From JBMYYR01 sp965243605 (GTDB taxonomy: Bacteria > Bacteroidota > Bacteroidia > Flavobacteriales > CAJXXR01): 64,000 nucleotides of DNA. The stretch spans positions 71,359 to 135,358 of the forward strand of contig CBDEVQ010000092.1 of NCBI GenBank assembly GCA_965243605.1, read 5' to 3'. Within the stretch, counting starts at the first letter, position 1. Each line of letters opens with the position of its first letter. Below, piece after piece: positions 10,507-19,014 of this stretch. Under the pieces are notes generated by a model that was not told where the DNA came from, made no database searches, and worked only from the letters and a program-made list of their open reading frames with translations. The translations under genes and the position numbers were made by a program.

Positions 10507-10523
10507 TTAACAATTAGAGCGTT

Positions 10524-12437
10524 ATGAGAATACTAACCATATTAAGTTATTTATTTTGTTTATGTATTAGTTTGAATGGGAATAGCCAAACCATCACGGT
10601 TCAGAATTTAGACGATTCTGGGGTTGGCTCTTTACGTGATGCTATTTCTAATGCCAATTCAGGTGATACCATCCGTTTTAATCCCATGTTAATTGCTCAA
10701 GGGAGTGATACTTTAGTATTAGATACAGTGATTAATATTGATAAAGATTTAGTGATAAATGGGCTTTATGATAGCGAGGATACCTTGTTTATGTCCTCTT
10801 TAGAGAATAGAAGAATGTTCCATTTTGATACTGTGGATTATATATTACTTGATAGCCTTTGTTTGTTAGCAGATACAACGAATGGTTTTAATAATACTAT
10901 AATAAGTTTTGTTTATTCAGATGTAGTTGTTTCAAATTCTTTTTTTAAAGAATATAATAAAACTGTTTTAAATTCTTGGCAATCAAATTTAAACATAATA
11001 AATAGTTTAATTTCTAGTGATACTTTATATACATTTTATCCTTTAGTTTATTCAACTCAAGGTGATACGTTAAGAAAACTAAAAATTATAAAGTCAAAGT
11101 TTTTAATAAAGGAAAAGAATACAGTTGGTATAGTAGTTAGAACAGCTGGAAATAAGGAGAATAATAAGGTGATTATTCAAGATTCATATTTTGAAAATTT
11201 TGAAACATTAATATATGGTCATAACACCATGGAGATTCAATATTCAACATTTAATAATTCACTAATTAAAACGGGAGAGCCTTATGTGGGGTTTGCATAT
11301 ATTAGAGATATTACATTAACTGTAAAATCTTCAACCTTTGCAATTACAGATTCTAATCAAGTCCAAAATACAATTTTATGTATAGGAACACCTTATGGAC
11401 CTATTGAACCGGTTCCTTTAGATGTTCTTGAGTTAAATTTAACAAATTGTACGTTTAATGGCGGGATTTACGAAGACGTTATTTATGGAACTGGTTATGA
11501 TAGTAATTATTTGGATTATTTTGGAGAAAGTATAGATTCATTAAGTATAACAAGTTGCATATTTAATGATATTAACGGATTTAATGAATTACCTATAGAC
11601 TCATCGGGAGGCTATAATCTATTTAGTTTTCCTCAAAATATAGGTTTAGATTCTACAGACCAAGCCAGTGTTTTAATCTCTGATATTAATTTGGGATTAC
11701 TACAAAACAATGGAGGATTTACTCCTACCCATCTACCAAACTATCAATCATTAGCCTTTAACTCAGGTAATCCTAACGATACAAGTTTTGCTCAAAATGG
11801 AGCTATTATTCAACGTAGAGATATTGGAGCTGCTGAAATACAAGCTACTCTTACCATAGACACTGTAGAGTATTGTGGAGAAGACTACGATTGGAGAAAT
11901 GAAACACTTACGGAATCTAATATACACTTTGATGTTCAGGAATCTACCACAGGAGGATATGATAGTGTTTTTGTTCTGGATTTAACTTTAGATTACATGG
12001 ATGCTATAGCCATTAGTGATGGAGGGGAATTAAAAGCTAATATTTCTGATGCAACATACCAATGGATGGATTGTTTAACCCATTTACCATTGTTTGGCGA
12101 AACCAACCAAACCCTTACACCCAGTATAGCGGGAACCTATGCCGTTGTTGTTTCTAACGGAATTTGTACCGATACTTCGGCCTGTGTATTTATCGATAAT
12201 TTGAGTGTGGAAGAGCAGGTGCAATCATTTGTATTTGTAAAGAATAATGTTTTGTATTTTAAAGGATTTAGTGAGGGTAAAATGGATTATATGATCTTTA
12301 ATAATTTAGGACAACAGATACTGTACTCAAATACTTCACAGGAAGTACAAGATCTTTCCTATTTAGAATCAGGGGTTTATTTTATTGAATTTATGAGTAA
12401 ACAGAATAGAAAGCCAATACAATTTATTATCAACTAA
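10524..12437 (+). CDS. T9SS-sorted secreted beta-helix-like protein, array copy 6 (chimeric)
   Basis: This 637-aa last member is the most obvious mosaic. The head matches copy 4, the early core resembles copy 5, the mid core resembles copies 1 and 3 (GFAYIRDITL, GTPYGPIEPVPL), and the end of the core matches copy 2 (DYFGESIDSLSITS). The final ~55 residues are unique in the array (EGKMDYMIFNNLGQQI, SGVYFIEF, QFIIN) but still form a type A T9SS sorting domain. It is the 3' end of the array, and no clear terminator hairpin follows before the next promoter. Confidence 0.85.
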   Translation: MRILTILSYLFCLCISLNGNSQTITVQNLDDSGVGSLRDAISNANSGDTIRFNPMLIAQGSDTLVLDTVINIDKDLVINGLYDSEDTLFMSSLENRRMFHFDTVDYILLDSLCLLADTTNGFNNTIISFVYSDVVVSNSFFKEYNKTVLNSWQSNLNIINSLISSDTLYTFYPLVYSTQGDTLRKLKIIKSKFLIKEKNTVGIVVRTAGNKENNKVIIQDSYFENFETLIYGHNTMEIQYSTFNNSLIKTGEPYVGFAYIRDITLTVKSSTFAITDSNQVQNTILCIGTPYGPIEPVPLDVLELNLTNCTFNGGIYEDVIYGTGYDSNYLDYFGESIDSLSITSCIFNDINGFNELPIDSSGGYNLFSFPQNIGLDSTDQASVLISDINLGLLQNNGGFTPTHLPNYQSLAFNSGNPNDTSFAQNGAIIQRRDIGAAEIQATLTIDTVEYCGEDYDWRNETLTESNIHFDVQESTTGGYDSVFVLDLTLDYMDAIAISDGGELKANISDATYQWMDCLTHLPLFGETNQTLTPSIAGTYAVVVSNGICTDTSACVFIDNLSVEEQVQSFVFVKNNVLYFKGFSEGKMDYMIFNNLGQQILYSNTSQEVQDLSYLESGVYFIEFMSKQNRKPIQFIIN

Positions 12438-12469
12438 TCCACCCGGTAGAATATATTTAAAAAATTCAT

Positions 12470-12489
12470 AAAGGATATATTTGTCCGTT
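12470..12489. promoter_or_regulatory. Candidate operator upstream of the Rrf2 gene
   Basis: The half-site AAAGGAT (12470-12476) is followed by 6 bases and the imperfect opposite half-site GTCCGTT (12483-12489). The same 7-6-7 layout recurs, with perfect symmetry, upstream of ric at 12982-13001. It overlaps the likely -33 element, so binding would fit autorepression by the adjacent regulator. This is inferred from recurrence and position only. Confidence 0.5.
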
Positions 12490-12511
12490 ATTAAAATTGA
12501 TTATATATTTG
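12480..12511 (+). promoter_or_regulatory. Bacteroidota-type promoter of the Rrf2 gene
   Basis: TTTG at 12480-12483 and TATATTTG at 12504-12511 are separated by 20 bases, close to the TTTG-N19-TAnnTTTG consensus of this phylum. The -7 element lies downstream of the possible TTG start at 12497, which supports ATG 12530 as the start. Confidence 0.6.
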
Positions 12512-12529
12512 TCAACAAATTTAAACACT

Positions 12530-12958
12530 ATGTTTTCTAGATCTTGTGAATATGGCTTAAGAGCCGTAATATATATAGCCCAACAATCTAACTTAGGGAA
12601 TAAGGTAAGCTTAACCAAAATTTCTGAAGAGATTGATTCGCCTCAGGCGTTTACGGCTAAAATATTACAGCAACTCACAAGAAACAAGATTGTAAAATCG
12701 ATAAAAGGACCCTATGGTGGCTTTATGATAGAACCCGAAAATATGAATACCACTAAGCTAAGCGATGTTGTAGGCGTATTAGATGGCGATAAAATATATA
12801 CGGGATGTGGTTTAGGTTTAAAACAATGCGATGCCAATTCACCTTGTCCTTTACATCATAAGTTTATTGAAATAAGAGAGAAACTGCGCGAAATGCTTGA
12901 AAGTAACAGTTTAAATGATGTATTAAAAGATATCGATTTAGTTTGGCTAAAACGATAG
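12530..12958 (+). CDS. nsrR: Rrf2-family transcriptional regulator, NsrR-like
   Basis: This 142-aa DNA-binding protein has an N-terminal winged helix (SCEYGLRAVIYIAQ, then SPQAFTAKILQQL) and three cysteines in the Fe-S ligand region (C93, C100, C106; CGLGLKQC...SPC), as in NsrR and IscR relatives. In the family a [Fe-S] cluster senses nitric oxide or iron-sulfur status and relieves repression. Its neighbours, an Fe-S repair protein and an NO reductase, make NO sensing the best reading. ATG 12530 is preferred over TTG 12497 because the promoter -7 element lies between them. IscR- or RsrR-like sensing cannot be excluded from sequence alone. Confidence 0.75.
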   Translation: MFSRSCEYGLRAVIYIAQQSNLGNKVSLTKISEEIDSPQAFTAKILQQLTRNKIVKSIKGPYGGFMIEPENMNTTKLSDVVGVLDGDKIYTGCGLGLKQCDANSPCPLHHKFIEIREKLREMLESNSLNDVLKDIDLVWLKR

Positions 12959-12981
12959 CTTTTTTTTTGCCTAAATTCCAT

Positions 12982-13001
12982 AAAGGATAAAAAGATCCTT
13001 T
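12982..13001. promoter_or_regulatory. Candidate operator upstream of ric
   Basis: This perfect 7-6-7 palindrome, AAAGGAT-N6-ATCCTTT, lies 105 bases before the ric start, in the same CATAAAGGAT context as the site before the Rrf2 gene. It is likely bound by the adjacent regulator, which would link control of ric and norB to NO. Confidence 0.55.
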
Positions 13002-13105
13002 TATATTGTTTGAGAGATATCAGGATTAAAAGAAAGAGAGAATAACCAAAAAAACAAAACATAGATAGGCCTTGGGCTTAAGAATAACTTTTTAAACACA
13101 GAACC

Positions 13106-13819
13106 ATGACAATAGATAAAAACACCTTAGTAAGCGAGATTGTTGCCGATAACTACAAAGCAGCAAGTGTATTTAAAAGTCATAAAATTGATTTTTGTTG
13201 TAACGGAAACCGTCCTTTAGAAACCGTTTGTAAAGGGGACTTAACGGTCGATGTATTGATCGATGAAATTTTAGAAACTCAAGCTCAAAAAAGTGAGTTG
13301 CCTGATTATCAATCTTGGGATATCGGATTTTTATCGGATTATATTTATCATAACCACCATACCTATGTAGAGAAGCGCATTCCAGAACTTATGCAATTCC
13401 TACATAAAATAAGCCGTGTACATGGCGAAAACCATCCTGAATTAATAGAAGTATATCGTTTATTTTCTGAAAGTGCCGACGACTTAACCTTACATATGAA
13501 AAAAGAAGAACTCATTCTCTTTCCATATTTTAAGCAATTGGCACAAGCACAAAAGGAGGGAGGTAAAGTGTCAGCATCTCAATTTCAAACGGTTCAAAGT
13601 CCAATTTCTATGATGCACCAAGAACATGATAATGAAGGCGATCGTTTTAGAAAAATAGCTGAATTAACCAATGACTATACACCACCTGGAGATGCGTGTA
13701 CAACCTATCGAGTAGCGTTTTTAATGTTACAGGAGTTTGAAGCAGATTTACATAAACACATCCATTTAGAGAATAACATTTTATTTAAACGTGCCATTAA
13801 ATTAGAGCAGAGTTTATAG
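13106..13819 (+). CDS. ric: Iron-sulfur cluster repair di-iron protein Ric (ScdA/YtfE family)
   Basis: This 237-aa cytoplasmic hemerythrin-like protein is of the family that repairs Fe-S clusters after nitrosative or oxidative damage. The N-terminal ScdA_N domain carries the typical pair C31-C32 (DFCCNGNR). The hemerythrin-like part has the expected His/Glu ligand motifs: HNHHTYVE, HMKKEE, MMHQEHD and HKHIHLENN. The length matches the family. It lies 147 bases after the regulator, with a palindrome upstream, and 65 bases before the NO reductase gene, so it probably shares an operon with norB. The identification is firm. Confidence 0.92.
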   Translation: MTIDKNTLVSEIVADNYKAASVFKSHKIDFCCNGNRPLETVCKGDLTVDVLIDEILETQAQKSELPDYQSWDIGFLSDYIYHNHHTYVEKRIPELMQFLHKISRVHGENHPELIEVYRLFSESADDLTLHMKKEELILFPYFKQLAQAQKEGGKVSASQFQTVQSPISMMHQEHDNEGDRFRKIAELTNDYTPPGDACTTYRVAFLMLQEFEADLHKHIHLENNILFKRAIKLEQSL

Positions 13820-13884
13820 GTAACACCATGGTCGTGTAAACCGTACACCACCATCCGTATCAAAATTAAAACTAAACCTTACAC

Positions 13885-16101
13885 ATGAGAAAAGTATGGA
13901 TCGGATTTATTAGTGTAGTTCTACTATCCTTTTTAGCACTAATATGGGTTGGTACAGATATATACCAAACCCAACCACCAATGCCAGAGCAAGTCGTTTT
14001 GGCTGAAACCAATACGGTAGTATATACAAAGCAAGACATACAAACTGGACAGAACGTTTGGGAATCTGTTGGAGGAATGGAAGTGGGTTCTATTTGGGGA
14101 CACGGAAGTTATGTAGCTCCAGACTGGTCTGCTGATTGGATACATAAGGAAGCCTTGTTTATGTTAGATTATTGGGCAAAACAAGATTTTAACAAATCGT
14201 TTGACCAATTAAATGTTGAGCAACAAGGGGCCTTAAAAGCCAGATTGGTTAAAGATATAAAGACCAATTCTTTTAATCCAGACACAAAAATCATAACCAT
14301 TTCTAAAGTACGTTATGAAGCCATTAAAAGCAACGTAAGGCATTATTCTAGGATTTTTAAAGATGGTCATGAAAAATACGCCATTCCAGAAGGGGCTTTA
14401 ACCAATTCCGAAAAATTAGCTCAGCTAAACGCTTTTTTCTTTTGGACCTCTTGGGCCGCAAGTACCAACCGTCCGAACGAAGAATATACCTACACATCAA
14501 ACTGGCCACATGAGCCTTTAATAAACAATACCATAACGGTAGATTCTCAGATTTGGTCTGGGTTTTCAATCATTTTACTTCTGTTGTTTATCGGAATTTT
14601 AGCCTATTACTACATTAGAAATCACGAAAAAGGTGAATTGGTTAATAAACCCATTAGCGATCCGTTGTTAGGGATGGTTATGACCAGATCTCAAAAGGCC
14701 ATATTAAAATACTTTGTAGTCATCTCATTGTTAATCGGATTACAAATTGTTTTAGGAATTGTAACGGTACACTATACCGTAGAAGGGCAAGCCTTTTTTG
14801 GATTTAATTTAGCAAGCTTTCTTCCGTATTCAATTTCGAGAACCTGGCATACCCAATTGGCCGTGTTTTGGATTGCAGCCACATGGTTAGCAACAGGGTT
14901 ATTTTTAGCCCCAATTATTAGTGGTAAACAAATGAAATATCAAGTATTTGGTATTAACTTCTTATTTGGAGCCCTTTTAGTTATTGTTTTAGGATCTATG
15001 TTTGGAGAGTGGTTAGGTGTACATCAATTTTTAGATTTAACCACGAACTTTTTCTTCGGACACCAAGGATATGAATACATGGACTTAGGTCGATTTTGGC
15101 AAATATTCTTAGGAATTGGGTTAATATTATGGATGATTATGGTGGGTAGACATGTCATGTTTGCCATTCGTAAAAAAGACGATTCAAAGCATTTATTAAT
15201 CATTCTGTTAGTATCTGTAGTGGCCATAGGAATGTTTTTCTTTTCGGGATTAATGTATGGTGAAAATTCAAGTCTTCCCGTAATTAATTATTGGCGTTGG
15301 TGGCTGGTACACCTTTGGGTAGAAGGATTCTTTGAGGTATTCGCTACTGTAATTATTGCCTTTATATTTTCTAAAATGAAAATTGTATCTCCAAGTACAG
15401 CCGGAAAAGTATCTATTGCATCGGCAACCATATTTTTAGCAGGAGGTATCATAGGAACATTACACCATCTTTATTTTTCTGGAACACCAGTACAAGCCAT
15501 TGCGTTAGGCGCAACATTTAGTGCATTAGAAGTGGTGCCCTTAACTTTAATGGGATTTGAAATAAGAGAAAACTGGAATATTCTAAAAAGTAGAGAATGG
15601 ATTCAGAAATACAAATGGCCCATTATGTTTTTTATCGCTGTGGCATTTTGGAATCTGATAGGAGCTGGAGTATTTGGTTTCTTAATTAATCCACCAATTG
15701 CACTGTATTATATTCAAGGTTTAAATACAACAGCAGTACATGCCCACACCGCATTGTTTGGAGTATATGGTATGCTAGGAATGGGATTCATCTTAATATG
15801 CTTGCGTTTTTACTCAGATCGTATTTGGAAGAATGTAAAATTAAAACGTGCCTTTTGGTTTTTAAATATAGGATTAATAGCCATGGTTGTTTTAAGTCTT
15901 TTACCAATTGGTATTATTCAAGCGTATACGTCTATAACAGAAGGGTATTCGTATGCTCGTGATGCCGAACTGCTTTACTCTCCAACCGTTCAGACCCTAA
16001 AATGGTTAAGAATGATAGGAGATATTATTTTCTCGGTAGGAATATTCTATTTCATATGGTTTACAATTTCTGAAACCATGTATTGCATTAAGAAAAAATA
16101 A
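13885..16101 (+). CDS. norB: Quinol-dependent nitric oxide reductase (qNOR, NorZ/NorB type)
   Basis: This 738-aa integral membrane enzyme of the heme-copper oxidase superfamily reduces 2 NO to N2O with electrons from quinol. The N-terminal helix plus a ~200-residue periplasmic domain (DIQTGQNVWES, GSIWGHGSY) marks the fused single-subunit qNOR form. Expected ligands are visible: WHTQLAVFW (heme b), VHLWVEGFFE (FeB His and the catalytic Glu), GTLHHLYFSG (two FeB His) and VHAHTALFGVYG (heme His pair). It probably detoxifies NO together with Ric. A strong terminator follows the stop. Confidence 0.95.
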   Translation: MRKVWIGFISVVLLSFLALIWVGTDIYQTQPPMPEQVVLAETNTVVYTKQDIQTGQNVWESVGGMEVGSIWGHGSYVAPDWSADWIHKEALFMLDYWAKQDFNKSFDQLNVEQQGALKARLVKDIKTNSFNPDTKIITISKVRYEAIKSNVRHYSRIFKDGHEKYAIPEGALTNSEKLAQLNAFFFWTSWAASTNRPNEEYTYTSNWPHEPLINNTITVDSQIWSGFSIILLLLFIGILAYYYIRNHEKGELVNKPISDPLLGMVMTRSQKAILKYFVVISLLIGLQIVLGIVTVHYTVEGQAFFGFNLASFLPYSISRTWHTQLAVFWIAATWLATGLFLAPIISGKQMKYQVFGINFLFGALLVIVLGSMFGEWLGVHQFLDLTTNFFFGHQGYEYMDLGRFWQIFLGIGLILWMIMVGRHVMFAIRKKDDSKHLLIILLVSVVAIGMFFFSGLMYGENSSLPVINYWRWWLVHLWVEGFFEVFATVIIAFIFSKMKIVSPSTAGKVSIASATIFLAGGIIGTLHHLYFSGTPVQAIALGATFSALEVVPLTLMGFEIRENWNILKSREWIQKYKWPIMFFIAVAFWNLIGAGVFGFLINPPIALYYIQGLNTTAVHAHTALFGVYGMLGMGFILICLRFYSDRIWKNVKLKRAFWFLNIGLIAMVVLSLLPIGIIQAYTSITEGYSYARDAELLYSPTVQTLKWLRMIGDIIFSVGIFYFIWFTISETMYCIKKK

Positions 16102-16123
16102 ACGGGATAAGTTGTTTTTTTTG

Positions 16124-16161
16124 AGCGTTATTAAAACCAAGGTTTTAATAACGCTTTTTTT
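16124..16161 (+). terminator. Rho-independent terminator after norB
   Basis: A perfect 15-bp stem (16124-16138 and 16141-16155) ends in a T run, 23 bases after the norB stop. It closes the NO-response operon. Confidence 0.85.
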
Positions 16162-16272
16162 ATGGTTAAAAGTTTCTATAAGAAAGGCATAAACCTAAGA
16201 TAAATGCTATCTTTAAAGAAGCACAAATTGTATATCGTGTATTTTAAATAGAGGCTTAAATATTAAATAAGA

Positions 16273-18261
16273 ATGCATAAAGAAAATACAGAACATAACC
16301 ATTCCTGTAATCATCAACATGGTCATGGTATTTTTGGTAAAAATACCGAATTATACTATGCTGGATTGTCCGGACTATTTTTAATAATTGGATTTGTATT
16401 GGTACAATTTAACGTGGTGAGTTATACCATAGGTATAGCCTTTTATGTGGTGTCCTATTATTTTGGAGGGTATTTTGCTTTGTTAGAAGCCAAAGAGAAG
16501 ATTCTTAAAGGTGAATTTGAAATTGACTTCTTAATGATAATAGCAGCGGTTGGAGCGGCTTATATAGGGAGTTGGGAAGAAGGAGCCTTACTCTTGTTTT
16601 TGTTTAGTATTGGTCATGCTTTAGAGCATTATGCCATGAACAAAGCTCAAAGAACCATAGAATCTTTAGGCGATTTAACGCCAAAAACAGCCATATTAAA
16701 ACAGAATGGAGATCTTAAAGAGGTTCATGTTAGTGCCTTAAAAATAAATGATATTATTATTGTTCGTCCAAACACAAAGGTTGCTGCCGATGGGGTTGTA
16801 ATCGCAGGAGCATCCTCTGTAAATGAGTCGTCTATTACAGGAGAAAGTATGCCTGTAGAAAAAATTACGGTACACGATGAATCTGAAATATACAGAGAAT
16901 TTGAACATATAGACCGAGAACATGTTGTGTTTACAGGTTCTATTAATGGCGATCATACACTTGAAGTACAAGTTTTAAGATTAAGTGAAGATTCAACCAT
17001 TGCCCGTTTGGTGAAAATGGTAAGTGAAGTCGAAACCAAGAAATCACCAACACAACGGTTAACTAAAAAATTTGAGAAATGGTTTGTCCCTTTCGTTATC
17101 GTATTGGTTTTTCTTTTGTGTTTTGCCTACCTCATTGTAAATGAGTCTTTTAATGAAAGTTTATATAGAGCCATTTGTGTATTAGTCGCTTCAAGTCCTT
17201 GTGCATTAGCTATTTCTACACCGAGTGCCGTATTAAGTGCCGTTGCTCGTGCGGCAAAAGGTGGTGTATTGATAAAAGGGGGTAAAGCCCTTGAAGAGTT
17301 AGGTCATGTTAAAGCGATTGCCTTTGATAAAACCGGAACGTTAACAGAAGGAAAACCTAAAGTTACAGATGTTGTTATTGTAGAGGGAACAGAACCTCAA
17401 TCCTTTTACCATATGGTTTATGCCGTTGAGCGTTTGAGTAATCACCCATTAGCAAAATCTATAGCGAAATATTGTAAACCCGAATTAAAAGCGGAAAGTC
17501 TTAGAGAGGCCGAAAACATTACCGTTATTCAAGGAATGGGTATACAAGCAGAATACAACAACCATAAGTTGTATATCGGAAATGTAAAACTAATGGACAA
17601 GTATAATATAGAGGTTGTTAATGAAATAAAGGACAGAATAGATGCGTTTTTAGAAGAAGGGAAAACCTTAGTAATTGTTGCCTATAATGCGGCCATTACT
17701 GGTGTAATTTGTATTATGGATACGCCTAGAGTCAACGCGTCATCAACTCTAAAACAATTAAAAAATATTGGAATAAATCAAATGATTATGCTAACCGGAG
17801 ATCATCAAAATGTTGGTGAGTCTATTGCGCATTCTATTGGATTAACAGCGGTTAAAGGTGGCTTGTTACCAGAAGATAAAGTAACGGCCATTAAGGCTTT
17901 GCAAAATGAATTTGGTAAAATAGCCATGGTTGGCGATGGAGTAAATGATGCACCGGCCTTAGCCTCAAGTAATGTAGGTATAGCCATGGGAGCAGCAGGA
18001 AGCGAAGTGGCGTTAGAAGCTGCAGATGTTGCCTTGATGTCAGATAAAATAGAAACGTTACCTTTTGTTATAGGATTAAGTAGAGCGTCTAAACGAATAA
18101 TTAAACAAAATTTGTGGATTAGCTTAAGCGTTGTGGCTATTCTTATTCCCATCACCATATTAGGGTTAACCAACATAGGTTGGGCTGTTCTATTTCATGA
18201 AGGGTCTACACTGATTGTAGTTCTTAATGCTTTAAGGTTGTTGGGGTATTCTTCGAAATAA
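16273..18261 (+). CDS. P1B-4-type metal-exporting ATPase (SPC motif)
   Basis: This 662-aa inner-membrane P-type ATPase has a His-rich N-terminal tail (HKENTEHNHSCNHQHGHG) in place of an HMA domain. It has the TGES actuator loop, phosphorylated D352 in DKTGTLTEG, the HP dipeptide (SNHPLAKS) and GDGVND. The transmembrane metal motif is S308-P309-C310 rather than CPC, and the last helix has HEGST. Both are hallmarks of the P1B-4 group, whose members export Co2+, Fe2+ or Zn2+. It follows the NO module but has its own leader after the terminator. Iron export would fit iron release under NO stress, but the substrate cannot be fixed from sequence. Confidence 0.85.
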   Translation: MHKENTEHNHSCNHQHGHGIFGKNTELYYAGLSGLFLIIGFVLVQFNVVSYTIGIAFYVVSYYFGGYFALLEAKEKILKGEFEIDFLMIIAAVGAAYIGSWEEGALLLFLFSIGHALEHYAMNKAQRTIESLGDLTPKTAILKQNGDLKEVHVSALKINDIIIVRPNTKVAADGVVIAGASSVNESSITGESMPVEKITVHDESEIYREFEHIDREHVVFTGSINGDHTLEVQVLRLSEDSTIARLVKMVSEVETKKSPTQRLTKKFEKWFVPFVIVLVFLLCFAYLIVNESFNESLYRAICVLVASSPCALAISTPSAVLSAVARAAKGGVLIKGGKALEELGHVKAIAFDKTGTLTEGKPKVTDVVIVEGTEPQSFYHMVYAVERLSNHPLAKSIAKYCKPELKAESLREAENITVIQGMGIQAEYNNHKLYIGNVKLMDKYNIEVVNEIKDRIDAFLEEGKTLVIVAYNAAITGVICIMDTPRVNASSTLKQLKNIGINQMIMLTGDHQNVGESIAHSIGLTAVKGGLLPEDKVTAIKALQNEFGKIAMVGDGVNDAPALASSNVGIAMGAAGSEVALEAADVALMSDKIETLPFVIGLSRASKRIIKQNLWISLSVVAILIPITILGLTNIGWAVLFHEGSTLIVVLNALRLLGYSSK

Positions 18262-18309
18262 ATACAACATTAAGAAGGAATAGAATAGGTTAACACAAAG
18301 GTTATTAGA

Positions 18310-18855
18310 ATGGAGATTATTAAAATGAAACTTTTACAACTCAATAAAGAAGAGTTATTCAAATTTAAGCCAGAGAAAACATCTAAAATATATTTTTATC
18401 ATGGTAAATTTTATACAAAGAATCCTATAAATAAATTTAAGCGTAAATCTAAAAAAGAAACCAAAGAAGTATATCAAGAGTTATGGTTTCATTGGGAATT
18501 AAAAAGAGGAACAAAGGTAACTCGTGAGGAATATCTTGGTGAAGCAAGTTATACGCCATTAGGATATTGTCGTCAGATTAATGCATTTGTGACCAATGAA
18601 AATGTCGTTGAAATGTTAAACTCTAAAGTAGAAATAGATTTTGACTATAGACCTCAAGAACATGATATGCTTGTTATTAATCCAGTCTATAAAAACCAGA
18701 ATGCATTACCAGCTAATAGTCCATTTCCTATATATAGGGGAATTGGAATTGCTTTTATTTATCAAGTAGATCAGTGGGTGGTTAATAAAGGTTTTGATCA
18801 ATTAGATTACGATTATGAATTTTTTAGTTGTGGAGTTGCTGAAATTGAATTTTGA
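18310..18855 (+). CDS. Hypothetical protein, 181 aa
   Basis: I do not recognise this family. There is no signal peptide and no membrane segment. It has a Lys-rich N-terminal third (NPINKFKRKSKKETKEVYQEL) and many aromatics, suggesting a soluble cytoplasmic protein. ATG 18325 (MKLLQL) is an equally possible start. It lies 48 bases after the metal ATPase in the same direction and may share its transcript. Its base composition is like its neighbours'. Confidence 0.6.
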   Translation: MEIIKMKLLQLNKEELFKFKPEKTSKIYFYHGKFYTKNPINKFKRKSKKETKEVYQELWFHWELKRGTKVTREEYLGEASYTPLGYCRQINAFVTNENVVEMLNSKVEIDFDYRPQEHDMLVINPVYKNQNALPANSPFPIYRGIGIAFIYQVDQWVVNKGFDQLDYDYEFFSCGVAEIEF

Positions 18856-19014
18856 AACGTTGTGTCTTCCATTAGGTTTAAGGATACAAAGTGTATTTTG
18901 ACACCAAAAGTAAAAATAGGATAGCTTATTTATTTTGTCGTTTATCCATATGTTCTCAGAATTTATTATGTAAATTAGAATACCATTCAAATATAACTTT
19001 TAATTTATTTAATA

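Larger units (their letters stand above)
884..12437 (+). repeat. Tandem array of six mosaic paralogous genes
   Basis: Six co-directional genes (884, 2838, 4735, 6666, 8602, 10524) encode 627-637 aa proteins with the same domain order and gaps of only 13-40 bases. N-terminal types run: unique, MTRV, MRIL, MRIL, MTRV, MRIL. C-terminal types run: LEEQ, VEEQ, VEEQ, LEEQ, VEEQ, hybrid. Spacers also recur: the 40-base gap after copies 1 and 4 is identical, as is the 17-base gap after copies 3 and 5. This pattern suggests duplication of a three-gene unit followed by exchange of internal segments. No promoter or terminator was recognised between the copies. Confidence 0.9.

Noticed and set aside
884..12437. 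Diversity-generating retroelement as the cause of core variation
   Set aside because: No reverse transcriptase, template repeat or adenine-biased substitutions were seen. The differences are swapped blocks, not point changes.
884..12437. CRISPR-like repeats
   Set aside because: The repeated units are whole coding regions of about 1.9 kb with open frames, not short repeats with spacers.
12497..12529. TTG start for the Rrf2 regulator
   Set aside because: It lies upstream of the -7 element, and the added residues do not match the family start MFSRSCEYG-type.
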